Shown: positions 52,273 to 61,206 of the stretch, one piece after another
How positions within the stretch are numbered: the stretch's first letter is position 1
Layout of the letters: each line of letters starts with the position of its first letter
Assembly (NCBI RefSeq): GCF_040112705.1
Contig: NZ_CP157804.1
Span: 1,428,501 to 1,492,500 of the forward strand
DNA: 64,000 nucleotides
Direction: 5' to 3'
Origin: Flagellimonas sp. MMG031
Lineage (GTDB): Bacteria > Bacteroidota > Bacteroidia > Flavobacteriales > Flavobacteriaceae
Notes under the pieces: generated by a model
What the model saw: the letters and a program-made list of their open reading frames with translations, nothing else
Databases searched by the model: none
Told to the model about the DNA's origin: nothing
Translations under genes and position numbers: made by a program

Positions 52273-54744
52273 CTACGGAAAGGTCAACCCAATGTTGAGG
52301 CCCCTTTCAACCTTGCCGTTAAAATAGCTTTGGGCATATCCAACACGTAAAAACCGGAATTTTTTAATGCCTAAATTTCCCAATGCAATGCCAAATTCAG
52401 TGTAGGGCGTATTTCCTTCGGTGGCCAATAGCTTGCCTGAAAAAATTAAATGGGCATTGAGTTTGCGCAATAGGGGTAGTTTGTTCATGAACCAACCCTT
52501 GAAATTATGCTCAACATGCCCTTCAAAATAGCTTTGATTGGTGCTTAAGTTGTAATAGGGCAGTAGAAAAAAGGAATCCATATAGCTTCTTACGGTGACG
52601 TGGGATTCGTTGCCATTGAAATGTTGATAATCCACAAATGAAATATTGTCGGCATTCAAAAAGCTGCCCCCTCTAAAATTGTAGGCAAAACGTCCCTTGT
52701 CGGCAATGTTAAAGGCTTGGAACAAGCCAGCCTTGAACTGGTGAAAGTGGTTGTCGCTGTTGTTGGACAAAAAACCGTTTTCATAGCCCAGCGTGAGCGT
52801 GGGATACCGTTCGTTGGGGATATTGACTTTTTCGTCGGGATAGCTCAGGTACTTTTGGCCAAACCTGATACGGAATCCCAAATCCATCCGCACCAAGGTA
52901 TGGTCCATAATGCCGGCATTATTGGTGTCGGTGGGGTCCAAAGGGTTGTTGGACGAAAAATCGGCAGGGTCGGAACCAAAAGGGGTGCTTGATACGGTAT
53001 TGAAGAGCGGCTTGCGGTCTTCGTAGGCGACCAATATATTGCCTCGAATCCCATTGGTCAACTCTATGGAATGGAAGACCTCCGTAAAGGTACGGTCGTA
53101 GAATTTGGCGAAGTTATTTTCAAAGAAAAGTGTGGCAATGGTGTTGCCTATCGGAGTGATGGGCTCTTCTCCATTGAACTGAACCGCCTCTGTGCCCGCC
53201 CTGAACCTTAGATAGGGCCTGGAGAACTTATTAAAACGGTACGACATGGAAAAAGTGGGCCTTAAACGTTTGTCGGACTGGCCATAATTAAGGGCTCCGC
53301 CAAGGCTAAAGCGGCTGCCCTTTTCCTCATTTAATTTTATATAATCCAGCGTTAGCGAGCCATGCCATCCTTGCACCGTGTTGAAAGATAGATTCTGAAT
53401 TGGCGACCCCACCACATAATAGGTTTCATTGAAGGTATCGCTGTAGGTATAGCCCAAAAATAGGTTTGACCATTTAAATCGATTGCCCTTCGCATCTATC
53501 GAATCCAAATATTGTTCGGATTTCCGGATAACTTGAATGCTATCCTTTTTGAGATAATCCTTTTTTTCCTCCAGTGTCAATGGAACAGGACGTAGACTTG
53601 ACCAGTATAGTGAGTCTTTTTTATTGGCGTTTTCCTCAAAATCCAAGATTTTATTGGTAAAGTCTGATTTGGTCAAATTGGGCTCAAGGTCATAATCCTT
53701 ATAGGCTGCTGTAAATCGACCATCGCCTTTAAAACCCAAAATGGAGTATTTAAAATCCAGACTTTGCAACACTTTGAGCCATAACTTTTGTTTTGGGGAG
53801 TAATTGAAACGTTGTTTCAGAAAAAAAGTGTCCACGGGAATAATCTGCGCTTGCTGCCCAGTAATTTGAAGGTCGGCAGCGTAAATGGACCAGTCGTTTT
53901 CTACAATGTAGATGGTACCACTAAAGGTCTTGTCCTGCTCCCGCTTTGGTGTGATTTCGATTTGGTTGATCAGGATATTTCCATCTTCATAAAAGGTGCC
54001 TACCAACTCATAGTTGTAGTAATTAAAGGCATTTTCAGCTATGGGCGATACCAACTGGGTGGCACCTCCGAGCGAAAAGGAGTTGTCGTATAGGGAGAAA
54101 TCAACATCGGAGGCCGCGTTGAAACTAAATCCATTGTCGTCTCCTGCCACCTTGGAGGCTACAATGGTCTCGGTAAAATCTTTGTCTTTTTTTGCAATAT
54201 TGGAAACAGTTTCGGAAAGATATACGATACCCGTTCGTGTAGAATCCAGTCCTCCTCCAAAATCCCCCAAATCCTGACCTAGGATTCGTTCGGGAGCACC
54301 CTCGATGCGGATCAATCCTTTGGAATAGAAACTTGCGGTATAGTTGGCCAACTGTTCTTTAATGTTAGCTCTTTTTTCAATGGCTTTTTGAATGATGTAA
54401 TTGGCGGGATTTTCTTTGGCATTCACTTCAATCCCGCTCAATTGTACACTCTCCTCTTGGAGTACCATATCCAATTCAACGTTGTTCTGATTGGCTGCAA
54501 GGGTTCTCTTTTCTGTCTTGTAGCCCAAGTATTTAAAAACGATGGTTTGCTCTTGGCCGGAAGAGAAAGGCAATTGATACGTCCCGGCATCATTGGTAGT
54601 GGTTCCATTAAGAGTACCTTCGATATAGATATTGACAAAGGGGAGAGGCTCTTGTTCCGAGTTGGTAACTTTTCCAAAGACTTGTGCTCCGCAGTCGATG
54701 CTGATCAGCATCAAAAACAATGAAAGTATAATTTTATGGTACAT
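52273..54744 (-). CDS. DUF5686 outer-membrane protein with CarboxypepD_reg-like domain
   Basis: An 823-residue protein with a signal peptide (about 1-21, ending CGAQ). A carboxypeptidase-regulatory-like domain (about 22-105: VFGKVTNSEQEPLPFVNIYIEG) is followed by a DUF5686-type region. The rest is a beta-barrel-like segment with many aromatic strands, ending LNIGLTFP. The arrangement resembles the plug-and-barrel proteins of Bacteroidota outer membranes. Substrate and role unknown. It lies alone, convergent with trkH. Confidence 0.85.
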   Translation of the reverse strand: MYHKIILSLFLMLISIDCGAQVFGKVTNSEQEPLPFVNIYIEGTLNGTTTNDAGTYQLPFSSGQEQTIVFKYLGYKTEKRTLAANQNNVELDMVLQEESVQLSGIEVNAKENPANYIIQKAIEKRANIKEQLANYTASFYSKGLIRIEGAPERILGQDLGDFGGGLDSTRTGIVYLSETVSNIAKKDKDFTETIVASKVAGDDNGFSFNAASDVDFSLYDNSFSLGGATQLVSPIAENAFNYYNYELVGTFYEDGNILINQIEITPKREQDKTFSGTIYIVENDWSIYAADLQITGQQAQIIPVDTFFLKQRFNYSPKQKLWLKVLQSLDFKYSILGFKGDGRFTAAYKDYDLEPNLTKSDFTNKILDFEENANKKDSLYWSSLRPVPLTLEEKKDYLKKDSIQVIRKSEQYLDSIDAKGNRFKWSNLFLGYTYSDTFNETYYVVGSPIQNLSFNTVQGWHGSLTLDYIKLNEEKGSRFSLGGALNYGQSDKRLRPTFSMSYRFNKFSRPYLRFRAGTEAVQFNGEEPITPIGNTIATLFFENNFAKFYDRTFTEVFHSIELTNGIRGNILVAYEDRKPLFNTVSSTPFGSDPADFSSNNPLDPTDTNNAGIMDHTLVRMDLGFRIRFGQKYLSYPDEKVNIPNERYPTLTLGYENGFLSNNSDNHFHQFKAGLFQAFNIADKGRFAYNFRGGSFLNADNISFVDYQHFNGNESHVTVRSYMDSFFLLPYYNLSTNQSYFEGHVEHNFKGWFMNKLPLLRKLNAHLIFSGKLLATEGNTPYTEFGIALGNLGIKKFRFLRVGYAQSYFNGKVERGLNIGLTFP

Positions 54745-54903
54745 AGCAGTTGAAACTAAAACTATGAGTTAAGTGATACAGTTATTTGGGGAACATCCCT
54801 GTTCAGAGTAAATATAGCAAAGGTCAAGGAGAAGGAATCATAATAAAAACCCAATCGTTTTATTTTAAGGATATGCAGTAGAAATTATGGTCTGAATTGT
54901 GTC

Positions 54904-54931
54904 CAAAAAAAAACCCTAGCCAAAGCTAAGG
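54904..54931 (-). terminator. Terminator after the aminotransferase
   Basis: A 7-bp stem with a wobble (54914-54920 with 54925-54931). On the minus strand it is followed by nine U. It lies 27 bases after the stop of the aminotransferase gene. Confidence 0.85.
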
Positions 54932-54958
54932 TCCTTTAATTGGTATTTATATTCTCAA

Positions 54959-56146
54959 TTAGCTCAATGCGTCTTTGATACGCTTAATGGCTTCTTTCAA
55001 TTCATTTTCTGATGCTGCGTAGGAAATACGGATGCAATTTGGATTTCCGAACGCCTCCCCTGTAACGGTGGCCACATTGGCGTATTCCAACAAATAGAGG
55101 GAAAAATCTGAGGCATTATTGATGGTCACTCCATTCAAGCTTTTTCCAAAGAATGCCGAAATATCGGGGAATACATAAAATGCTCCTTCTGGCACGTTTA
55201 GGTTGAACCCATCAATTTCTCCCAAGAGCTGAAGCACAAGGTCCCTTCTTTCATGGAACTTGTCAATCATGTATTTGATTTTGCTTACCGGAGCTTCCAA
55301 CGCTGTGATTACGGCACGTTGGGCAATGGCATTTGCGCCACTGGTCACCTGTCCCTGTAGTTTGGTACATCCTTTGGCAATCCATTCGGGGGCACCAATG
55401 TACCCGATCCTCCAGCCCGTCATGGCAAAGGCTTTGGAAACACCGTTCACGGTCACCGTTCTATCATACATGCCATCAATCCCGGCTATGCTTACGTGCC
55501 CGCCAGCAAAATTGATGTGTTCGTAAATTTCGTCGGAGACCACATAAATGTTTGGATACTTTTTAAGTACTTCTGCCAAACCTTCCAATTCTTCCTTGCT
55601 GTACACTGAGCCACTGGGGTTGCAGGGCGAACTGAACCAGAGCATTTTTGTTTTGGGGGTGATGGCCTCTTCCAATTGCTCGGGCGTCATTTTAAAATCG
55701 GTATCGATTTGGGTCAGGACTTCCACTGGAACGCCTTCGGCCAATTTTACGATATCGCTATAGCTTACCCAGTAGGGTGCAGGCAATATCACCTCGTCCC
55801 CTGGATTCAGAACCACCATGGCCACATTGAACAGCGATTGCTTCGCTCCTGTGGAAACCACGATTTGGTTAGGCTTATAATCAAGATTGTTATCTCTTTT
55901 GAATTTATTGGAAATAGCGGTCTTGAGCTCCGCATATCCATCTACTGGTGTGTAGCTGCTATAATTCTCGTCGATTGCCTGTTTGGCGGCATCCTTGATA
56001 AAATCGGGAATGTTGAAATCGGGTTCCCCCAAGCTCAAGCCGATAATATCCTTTCCTTCATTTCGTAATTCCCGTGCTTTGGCGGCCATGGCCAAAGTTG
56101 CTGACGTGGACATGTTCTTGATCCTATCAGATAGATGGTTGCTCAT
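54959..56146 (-). CDS. aspC: Aspartate aminotransferase-type PLP enzyme
   Basis: A 395-residue class I aminotransferase. It has LSLGEPDFNIPDFI, PYWVSYSDI, NPSGSVYSKEEL and the PLP-lysine motif NGVSKAFAMTGWRIGY (Lys near residue 237), then YAASENELKEAI at the end. It probably converts aspartate and 2-oxoglutarate to oxaloacetate and glutamate; prephenate is also a substrate of some relatives. It lies 12 bases downstream of the desaturase gene. Confidence 0.92.
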   Translation of the reverse strand: MSNHLSDRIKNMSTSATLAMAAKARELRNEGKDIIGLSLGEPDFNIPDFIKDAAKQAIDENYSSYTPVDGYAELKTAISNKFKRDNNLDYKPNQIVVSTGAKQSLFNVAMVVLNPGDEVILPAPYWVSYSDIVKLAEGVPVEVLTQIDTDFKMTPEQLEEAITPKTKMLWFSSPCNPSGSVYSKEELEGLAEVLKKYPNIYVVSDEIYEHINFAGGHVSIAGIDGMYDRTVTVNGVSKAFAMTGWRIGYIGAPEWIAKGCTKLQGQVTSGANAIAQRAVITALEAPVSKIKYMIDKFHERRDLVLQLLGEIDGFNLNVPEGAFYVFPDISAFFGKSLNGVTINNASDFSLYLLEYANVATVTGEAFGNPNCIRISYAASENELKEAIKRIKDALS

Positions 56147-56158
56147 TAGTGCTTCTTT

Positions 56159-57262
56159 TTACTGGTACTGAACGGCTGGATTTTTGCCCAGCTCCTTCAG
56201 ATGTTTGAAGTGCGAAATTATAGCTTTTCTGGTAGTTTTGTACTCGTGGTATGGCAAATTGAATTCCCGTGCCGTTTGTTTCACAATTTTGGAAATATTT
56301 GTGTAATGGATGTGGCTGATGTTCGGGAAGATGTGATGCTCCACCTGATGGTTCAATCCACCGGTAAACCAGTTTACGATACGGTTCTTAGTGCCAAAAT
56401 TCACGGTGGTAAACAATTGGTGGATGGCCCAAGTGTTTTTCATGTTTCCGGCTTCATCGGGAAGCGGTGTGTCCGCATGATCCACAATATGTGCCAATTG
56501 GAAAACAACGCTAAGGATAACTCCTGCCACATAGTGCATGATAAAGAATCCAAGAAGTACCTGCCACCAGGCAATGTCTACAAAAATCAATGGTAGCACG
56601 ATCCAAATGGTTATGTAAATCACTTTTGTTATGACCAAAGTACTCCAGTTGATGACTGGATTGGGCAGTTTACCATAGCTCAATTTCCGTTTCATGTAAC
56701 GGTACATCTGTTGGAAATCTGTGGTGATGGCCCAGTTAAAGGTCAATAGACCATAAAGCAAAATGGAATAGTAGTGTTGAAATTTGTGGTGCTTTCTCCA
56801 TTCGGCATGCTTGGAGAACCTTAGGATCCTTCCTGCTTCCATGTCCTCATCGTGTTCATGGATGTTGGTGTAGGTGTGGTGCAGCACATTATGCTGTACT
56901 TGCCAGTTGTACACATTTCCGGCCAAAATGTAAATGCTGCTGCCCATGAGCTTGTTTACCCATTTTTTGTTGGAGTAGGCTCCGTGATTGCCATCGTGCA
57001 TAACGTTCATTCCCACTCCGGCCATTCCCACACCCATGGTTATGGAAAGTAACAAATAGCCCCAAAAGGGTAAATCCAGGGTCAACATTAAAAAATAGGG
57101 GGTCAAAAAAATGGCAAACATCACTATCGTTTTCAAGTGAAGTTTCCAGTTCCCGGTTTTCTTGAGGTTATTTTCTTTGAAGTATTCGTTCACTCTTTTG
57201 TTCAATGTTCTGAAAAATTGTGCGGAATCCTTTCGTGAAAACCGGATGGTATTCGTATTCAT
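56159..57262 (-). CDS. Membrane fatty-acid desaturase
   Basis: A 367-residue integral membrane di-iron desaturase. Three His boxes are clear: HDGNH near residue 90, HNVLHH near 125 and HQVEHH near 308. Four membrane helices are arranged in pairs (YFLMLTLDLPFWGYLLLSI and others). The HQVEHH form is that of front-end acyl-lipid or linoleoyl-CoA desaturases. It adjusts membrane fluidity; the exact position of the double bond is not evident. It is the first gene of a desaturase-aminotransferase unit. Confidence 0.9.
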   Translation of the reverse strand: MNTNTIRFSRKDSAQFFRTLNKRVNEYFKENNLKKTGNWKLHLKTIVMFAIFLTPYFLMLTLDLPFWGYLLLSITMGVGMAGVGMNVMHDGNHGAYSNKKWVNKLMGSSIYILAGNVYNWQVQHNVLHHTYTNIHEHDEDMEAGRILRFSKHAEWRKHHKFQHYYSILLYGLLTFNWAITTDFQQMYRYMKRKLSYGKLPNPVINWSTLVITKVIYITIWIVLPLIFVDIAWWQVLLGFFIMHYVAGVILSVVFQLAHIVDHADTPLPDEAGNMKNTWAIHQLFTTVNFGTKNRIVNWFTGGLNHQVEHHIFPNISHIHYTNISKIVKQTAREFNLPYHEYKTTRKAIISHFKHLKELGKNPAVQYQ

Positions 57263-57277
57263 AAAAAAAATTTTTTA

Positions 57278-57311
57278 CAAAGGTAACTAAAATGCTTCTT
57301 TAGGTTAACAA
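57278..57311 (-). promoter_or_regulatory. Promoter of the desaturase gene
   Basis: On the minus strand TTG (57309-57311), 23 bases, then TACCTTTG (57278-57285), an exact -7 match. The transcription start would lie about 10 bases before the desaturase ATG. Confidence 0.6.
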
Positions 57312-57375
57312 GGTTATGTTAGAACGGTGTTAAGGTCGTTAAAAGTATTAGTTTTGTCAAAAATAATGGTTGTAG

Positions 57376-58011
57376 ATGAAAGCGGAACTTGTCTTTAAAT
57401 ATTTTACGACGCTCAACAATGAACAACAAGAGCAGTTCGCCAAACTGGAAGCGTTGTACAAGGATTGGAACCAAAAAATAAATGTGGTTTCCAGAAAGGA
57501 TATTGATGAGCTTTATCTGCGCCATGTGCTTCATTCCCTTGGGATTGCCCAAATTCAAACGTTCAACGAAGGTTCCCAGATTTTGGACGTGGGCACTGGT
57601 GGTGGCTTTCCCGGTATTCCTCTGGCCATACTATTTCCAAACGTGAAATTCACCCTTGTAGACGCCATTGGAAAAAAAATCAAAGTGGTGGATGAGGTCG
57701 TTGAGGGACTTGGATTGCAGAATGTGAAAACCTACCATTCCAGGGTAGAGGAGATTCCGGGTCAGTTCGATTTTATTGTAAGCAGGGCGGTGGCCGCTAT
57801 GCCCACCTTTGTGCACTGGACCAAGGGAAAAATCAAAAAAGATTCCTCCCACCAACGAAAAAATGGCATACTTTACCTTAAAGGCGGCGACCTTACCGAA
57901 GAGTTAAAAGGTTATGAGACCGTCCAAGTATTCGATTTGAATGAATATTTTGAAGAGGAATTTTTCGAGACCAAAAAAGTGGTGTACTTGCCCCAAAAGT
58001 ACAAGGGTTAG
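57376..58011 (+). CDS. rsmG: 16S rRNA (guanine-527-N7) methyltransferase
   Basis: A 211-residue SAM-dependent methyltransferase modifying G527 of 16S rRNA. It has WNQKINVVSRKDIDELYLRH, ILDVGTGGGFPGIPLAI, the LVDAIGKKIKVVDEV region and FIVSRAVAAMPTFVHW. Loss of this enzyme gives streptomycin tolerance in other bacteria. It converges on the 40-residue ORF at 58012, the two stops being adjacent. A TAGTTTTG -7-like box lies at 57349-57356, 20 bases before the ATG. Confidence 0.95.
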   Translation: MKAELVFKYFTTLNNEQQEQFAKLEALYKDWNQKINVVSRKDIDELYLRHVLHSLGIAQIQTFNEGSQILDVGTGGGFPGIPLAILFPNVKFTLVDAIGKKIKVVDEVVEGLGLQNVKTYHSRVEEIPGQFDFIVSRAVAAMPTFVHWTKGKIKKDSSHQRKNGILYLKGGDLTEELKGYETVQVFDLNEYFEEEFFETKKVVYLPQKYKG

Positions 58012-58134
58012 TTAAATACTGTACATCCTCTTATACACCAATCTACATTTTCTGGCGTAGTCCTTGGCATATTGCCATAATTGCTGATACTTTTTGATCA
58101 TCAATTTTCCCCATGCGTTTATTCCTGCTGTCAT
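58012..58134 (-). CDS. Small basic protein of 40 residues (new call)
   Basis: A 40-codon frame with ATG and TAA. The peptide is strongly basic (about 11 Lys/Arg) and aromatic: it begins MTAGINAWGKLMIKKYQQLW and continues with YAKDYARKCRLVYKRMYSI. It would form an amphipathic helix. A promoter fits just upstream (TTG, 20 bases, TATCTTTA), and the stop abuts that of rsmG with no spare base. I do not recognise the family; it could also be a chance frame, but the promoter and fit argue for a real gene. Confidence 0.55.
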   Translation of the reverse strand: MTAGINAWGKLMIKKYQQLWQYAKDYARKCRLVYKRMYSI

Positions 58135-58154
58135 AACAAATTGATTTTAAAATG

Positions 58155-58185
58155 TAAAGATAGACACATTACATTTAGTTTACAA
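58155..58185 (-). promoter_or_regulatory. Promoter of the 40-residue ORF
   Basis: On the minus strand TTG (58183-58185), spacer of 20 bases, then TATCTTTA (58155-58162), one base off TAnnTTTG. The ATG at 58134 lies about 15 bases downstream of the inferred start. Confidence 0.5.
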
Positions 58186-58276
58186 TTAGTTAACGTTAAA
58201 TTTACATATAAATTACATTGGAGTCATCATTCTTGTGGTTTTTGGTGGTCAACGGTTTGTATTTCAGGTAGATATG

Positions 58277-59041
58277 CTAATCGTACAAGGTGTTGATATC
58301 TGCTTCTGCGATATCCACTAAAAGTTGTCCCATTTTGGCGCAGACCATGTTAAAGAACACTTCTCCTTTTTCAGCTGTTGCCTTGCTTGGGTCGCCGACT
58401 CCGGTGTCTTCACTTATTTTGGACCACGGGCGTTCGGTCCAGGCCCATCCTTCGGAAAAGGCTTTTATTTTGTTCTTGAATTCCTTGCCGCTTCCCCAAT
58501 CTTCTCTGGGCAATACCAGTTCAGGGGTCAAGTGCAGAATCAAGCTGGTCTCCATTTCATCGGCATGGTCTCCCGGTAGTTCAAACACCCCGGATTCACT
58601 GCCGAGTTTAAACCAGTTGGTGACGCAAAGGAACATTTCAGGAAAAAGAAGTCCCAATTCCCGCACGATGGCTTTCCAATTGTTTCCGCCATGACTGTTC
58701 AGGATCATGAACTTTTTTACGCCCTGACGGTCCAACACGGTAAGGATGTCCTTCAAAATGGCGAATTGGGTACTAGGGTTCAGGTTCATGTCCAAGTAGA
58801 TATCCGACTGCCCCGTGTTCACCCCAAATGGAATGGTAGGTAGCACAACCACCTTGCTCCCTTTTTCCCATGCAATACGTGCCGATTCCTCGGCGATTGA
58901 GGTTCCTTCGATGACATCGGTGGCGTAGGGGAGGTGGTAGTTATGGGCTTCTGTGGCACCCCAGGGCAGTACGGCGAGGTCGAAGGATTCGTTTTTTAAG
59001 TGTTTCCAATTGGTCTCGGCCAAAATATAGGGTCTGGGCAT
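58277..59041 (-). CDS. Creatininase-family amidohydrolase
   Basis: A 254-residue metal-dependent amidohydrolase. Metal ligands are visible in LPWGATEAHNYHLPYATD: E31, H33 and D42. The NSHGGN motif is near residue 114 and a Glu in DHADEMETSL is near 160. Relatives act on creatinine, on formamide intermediates or in cofactor maturation; which applies here is unknown. It is separated from pruA by a strong terminator. Confidence 0.88.
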   Translation of the reverse strand: MPRPYILAETNWKHLKNESFDLAVLPWGATEAHNYHLPYATDVIEGTSIAEESARIAWEKGSKVVVLPTIPFGVNTGQSDIYLDMNLNPSTQFAILKDILTVLDRQGVKKFMILNSHGGNNWKAIVRELGLLFPEMFLCVTNWFKLGSESGVFELPGDHADEMETSLILHLTPELVLPREDWGSGKEFKNKIKAFSEGWAWTERPWSKISEDTGVGDPSKATAEKGEVFFNMVCAKMGQLLVDIAEADINTLYD

Positions 59042-59064
59042 GTATCTAGTGAATTAGGTTGAAC

Positions 59065-59097
59065 AAAAAAAGCCGTCATGTTTTGATGACGGCTTTT
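59065..59097 (-). terminator. Terminator after pruA
   Basis: A 12-bp stem (59068-59079 with 59086-59097). The minus-strand transcript ends in a U-run. Between pruA and the creatininase-family gene. Confidence 0.88.
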
Positions 59098-59116
59098 AAA
59101 TTAATTGTTTTTGAGG

Positions 59117-60745
59117 TTATCCCAAAAATGGATATCGATAATCTTCAGGAGTCACAAAAGTTTCCTTGATCAATCTAGGGGAAACCCATCTGAGCAAGTT
59201 CTGCATAGATCCGGCTTTATCATTGGTTCCGGAAGCCCGTGCTCCACCGAAGGGTTGTTGTCCCACGACGGCCCCTGTAGGTTTATCGTTGATGTAGAAG
59301 TTACCGGCTGCATTCTGTAATGCTTTCGTGGCTTCGTCGATGGAGTAGCGGTCGCCTGATAGGACAGCTCCCGTCAAACCATATTCAGAGGTGCCGTCCA
59401 CCAATTTCAAGGTTTCGCTCCAGTCTTTGTCCTCATACACATACACGGTGACCACAGGGCCAAAAAGCTCGGTGTACATGGTCTCGTACTGTGGATTGGT
59501 GGTCAGGATTACGGTCGGCTCAATAAAGTAACCTACGGATTTATCGTAATTTCCTCCGGCAATAATCTCGGCATCTTTATCTTCTTTGGCCTTGTCGATG
59601 TACTTCGCCAATTTATCGAAAGCGCCTTCATGGATCACGGCGGTAATAAAATTGCTCATGTCCTCGGGTGACCCCGGTTTGTTGAACGAAGCAATATCCT
59701 TTTTGACCAATTCCAAGATTTCATTGGCTGTGGACTTGGGCAGATATACCCTTGATGCCGCACTACATTTTTGTCCTTGGAACTCGAATGCCCCTCGGGT
59801 AATGGCTGTGGCCACTTGTTGTGGTTTTGCCGTAGGGTGGGCAATGATGAAATCCTTGCCTCCAGTTTCGCCAACAATTCTTGGGTAGGTTTTGTAGTTG
59901 TGGATGTTGTTTCCTATTTGTTTCCAAAGCGATTTAAAAACATCCGTAGAGCCGGTAAAGTGAATCCCAGAAAAATCTGGGCTGGCAAGTACGGTATCGG
60001 AAATCATGACCGGGTCTCCGTACACCACGTTGATGACCCCGTCGGGCAGTCCAGCTTCCTTGAACACATCCACGATGATTTTGGCGGAATAGATTTGGCT
60101 ATCACTTGGTTTCCAAACTACTACGTTGCCCATCATGGCCGCGCTTGCGGGAAGGTTTCCGGCGATGGCGGTAAAGTTGAACGGGGTGATGGCGTAAACA
60201 AATCCTTCCAGCGGACGATACTCTACGCGGTTCCAAACGCCTTCGGACGATTCGGGTTGCTCCCCGTAAATCTGGGACATGTACTCTACGTTGAAACGCA
60301 AAAAGTCGACAATTTCGCAAGCAGAGTCGATTTCGGCCTGATAAATATTTTTGGATTGCCCCAGCATGGTGGCGGCGTTCATTTTTTGGCGGTAGGGTCC
60401 TGCAATCAGCTCGGCAGCCTTCAGAAAAACGGCGGCGCGCTGTTCCCAAGTAAGGTCGGCCCACTGCTTTCTTGCTTCCAAACAGTTGGAAATGGCCTTC
60501 TCCACATGACTTTTTTCTGCCAAGTGGTAATGCCCCAATATGTGCTTATGGTCGTGGGGAGGAGAGAGTGGCTTGGTGTTGCCTGTCTTTATATCTTCGC
60601 TACCGATATAAAGTGGAATGTCCACTTTTTGGTTGTAGAATGCCTTATATTGATTCAGTACTTCTTCTCGTTCGGGAGAACCTGGAGCATAGCTCAATAC
60701 AGGTTCGTTGTAAGCCGTCGGAACTTGAAAAAATCCTTTTCCCAT
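59117..60745 (-). CDS. pruA: L-glutamate gamma-semialdehyde dehydrogenase
   Basis: A 542-residue aldehyde dehydrogenase converting pyrroline-5-carboxylate (as the semialdehyde) to glutamate in proline catabolism. Catalytic residues are Glu in VGETGGKDF and Cys in FQGQKCSAASR. The NAD-binding region has TPFNFTAIAGNLPASAAMMGN. The length and N-terminal PTAYNEPVLSYAPGSPER fit the PruA/RocA type of Bacteroidota. No proline dehydrogenase is adjacent. Confidence 0.95.
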   Translation of the reverse strand: MGKGFFQVPTAYNEPVLSYAPGSPEREEVLNQYKAFYNQKVDIPLYIGSEDIKTGNTKPLSPPHDHKHILGHYHLAEKSHVEKAISNCLEARKQWADLTWEQRAAVFLKAAELIAGPYRQKMNAATMLGQSKNIYQAEIDSACEIVDFLRFNVEYMSQIYGEQPESSEGVWNRVEYRPLEGFVYAITPFNFTAIAGNLPASAAMMGNVVVWKPSDSQIYSAKIIVDVFKEAGLPDGVINVVYGDPVMISDTVLASPDFSGIHFTGSTDVFKSLWKQIGNNIHNYKTYPRIVGETGGKDFIIAHPTAKPQQVATAITRGAFEFQGQKCSAASRVYLPKSTANEILELVKKDIASFNKPGSPEDMSNFITAVIHEGAFDKLAKYIDKAKEDKDAEIIAGGNYDKSVGYFIEPTVILTTNPQYETMYTELFGPVVTVYVYEDKDWSETLKLVDGTSEYGLTGAVLSGDRYSIDEATKALQNAAGNFYINDKPTGAVVGQQPFGGARASGTNDKAGSMQNLLRWVSPRLIKETFVTPEDYRYPFLG

Positions 60746-60818
60746 AGAAATGTCTTTTTAGTGTTTTACAATTCTATCAAAGGTAGTGAAACCTGTAGGG
60801 AATATAAAATGACCCGTA

Positions 60819-61205
60819 CTAGTTTATCGCAAATGGCGCCGCAAACTTGAAAGTGGGAATGTCCACTTCAAACTCCTTGGCGTTGGTAAAGTTGACCATG
60901 TGGTAGTGACCACGCATGGCTCCTACGGGCGACGCCAAAAGGCAACCTGAACTGTACGTATGGGAACCACCCGGCTTTATCACTGGTTTTCGGCCGATAA
61001 CACCTTCGCCGTCAATGGTCTCCATTTCCTTAAGGGCGTCGAACACATCCCAGTGCCTTGCGGTGAGCTGTACGGTATCCTTGCTGAGGTTTTCTATACA
61101 AATGGTGTAGCCAAACGCATAGTGCACCTTGTAGTTTTTGAAGAAAGTGCCCTCAAAAGTGGTGCGGACCGAAACTTTGATTCCTTTAGTGACCTGTGTA
61201 AACAT
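60819..61205 (-). CDS. apaG: ApaG domain protein
   Basis: A 128-residue FN3-like ApaG protein: VRTTFEGTFF, then LTARHWDVFDALKEMETIDGEGVIG and GCLLASPVGAMRGHYHMV. ATG at 61205 starts the family N-terminus MFTQVTKGIKVSV; a longer frame of seven extra codons would overlap the upstream gene. The family is implicated in Co2+ tolerance in Salmonella, and its domain also occurs in F-box and polymerase delta-interacting proteins; its bacterial role is unclear. It starts one base after the DUF3667 gene ends. Confidence 0.93.
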   Translation of the reverse strand: MFTQVTKGIKVSVRTTFEGTFFKNYKVHYAFGYTICIENLSKDTVQLTARHWDVFDALKEMETIDGEGVIGRKPVIKPGGSHTYSSGCLLASPVGAMRGHYHMVNFTNAKEFEVDIPTFKFAAPFAIN

Positions 61206-61206
61206 A

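Noticed and set aside
59771..60850. A 359-codon open frame antisense to pruA
   Set aside because: pruA is unambiguous on the other strand; the antisense frame is rich in Cys, His and Trp and matches no family.
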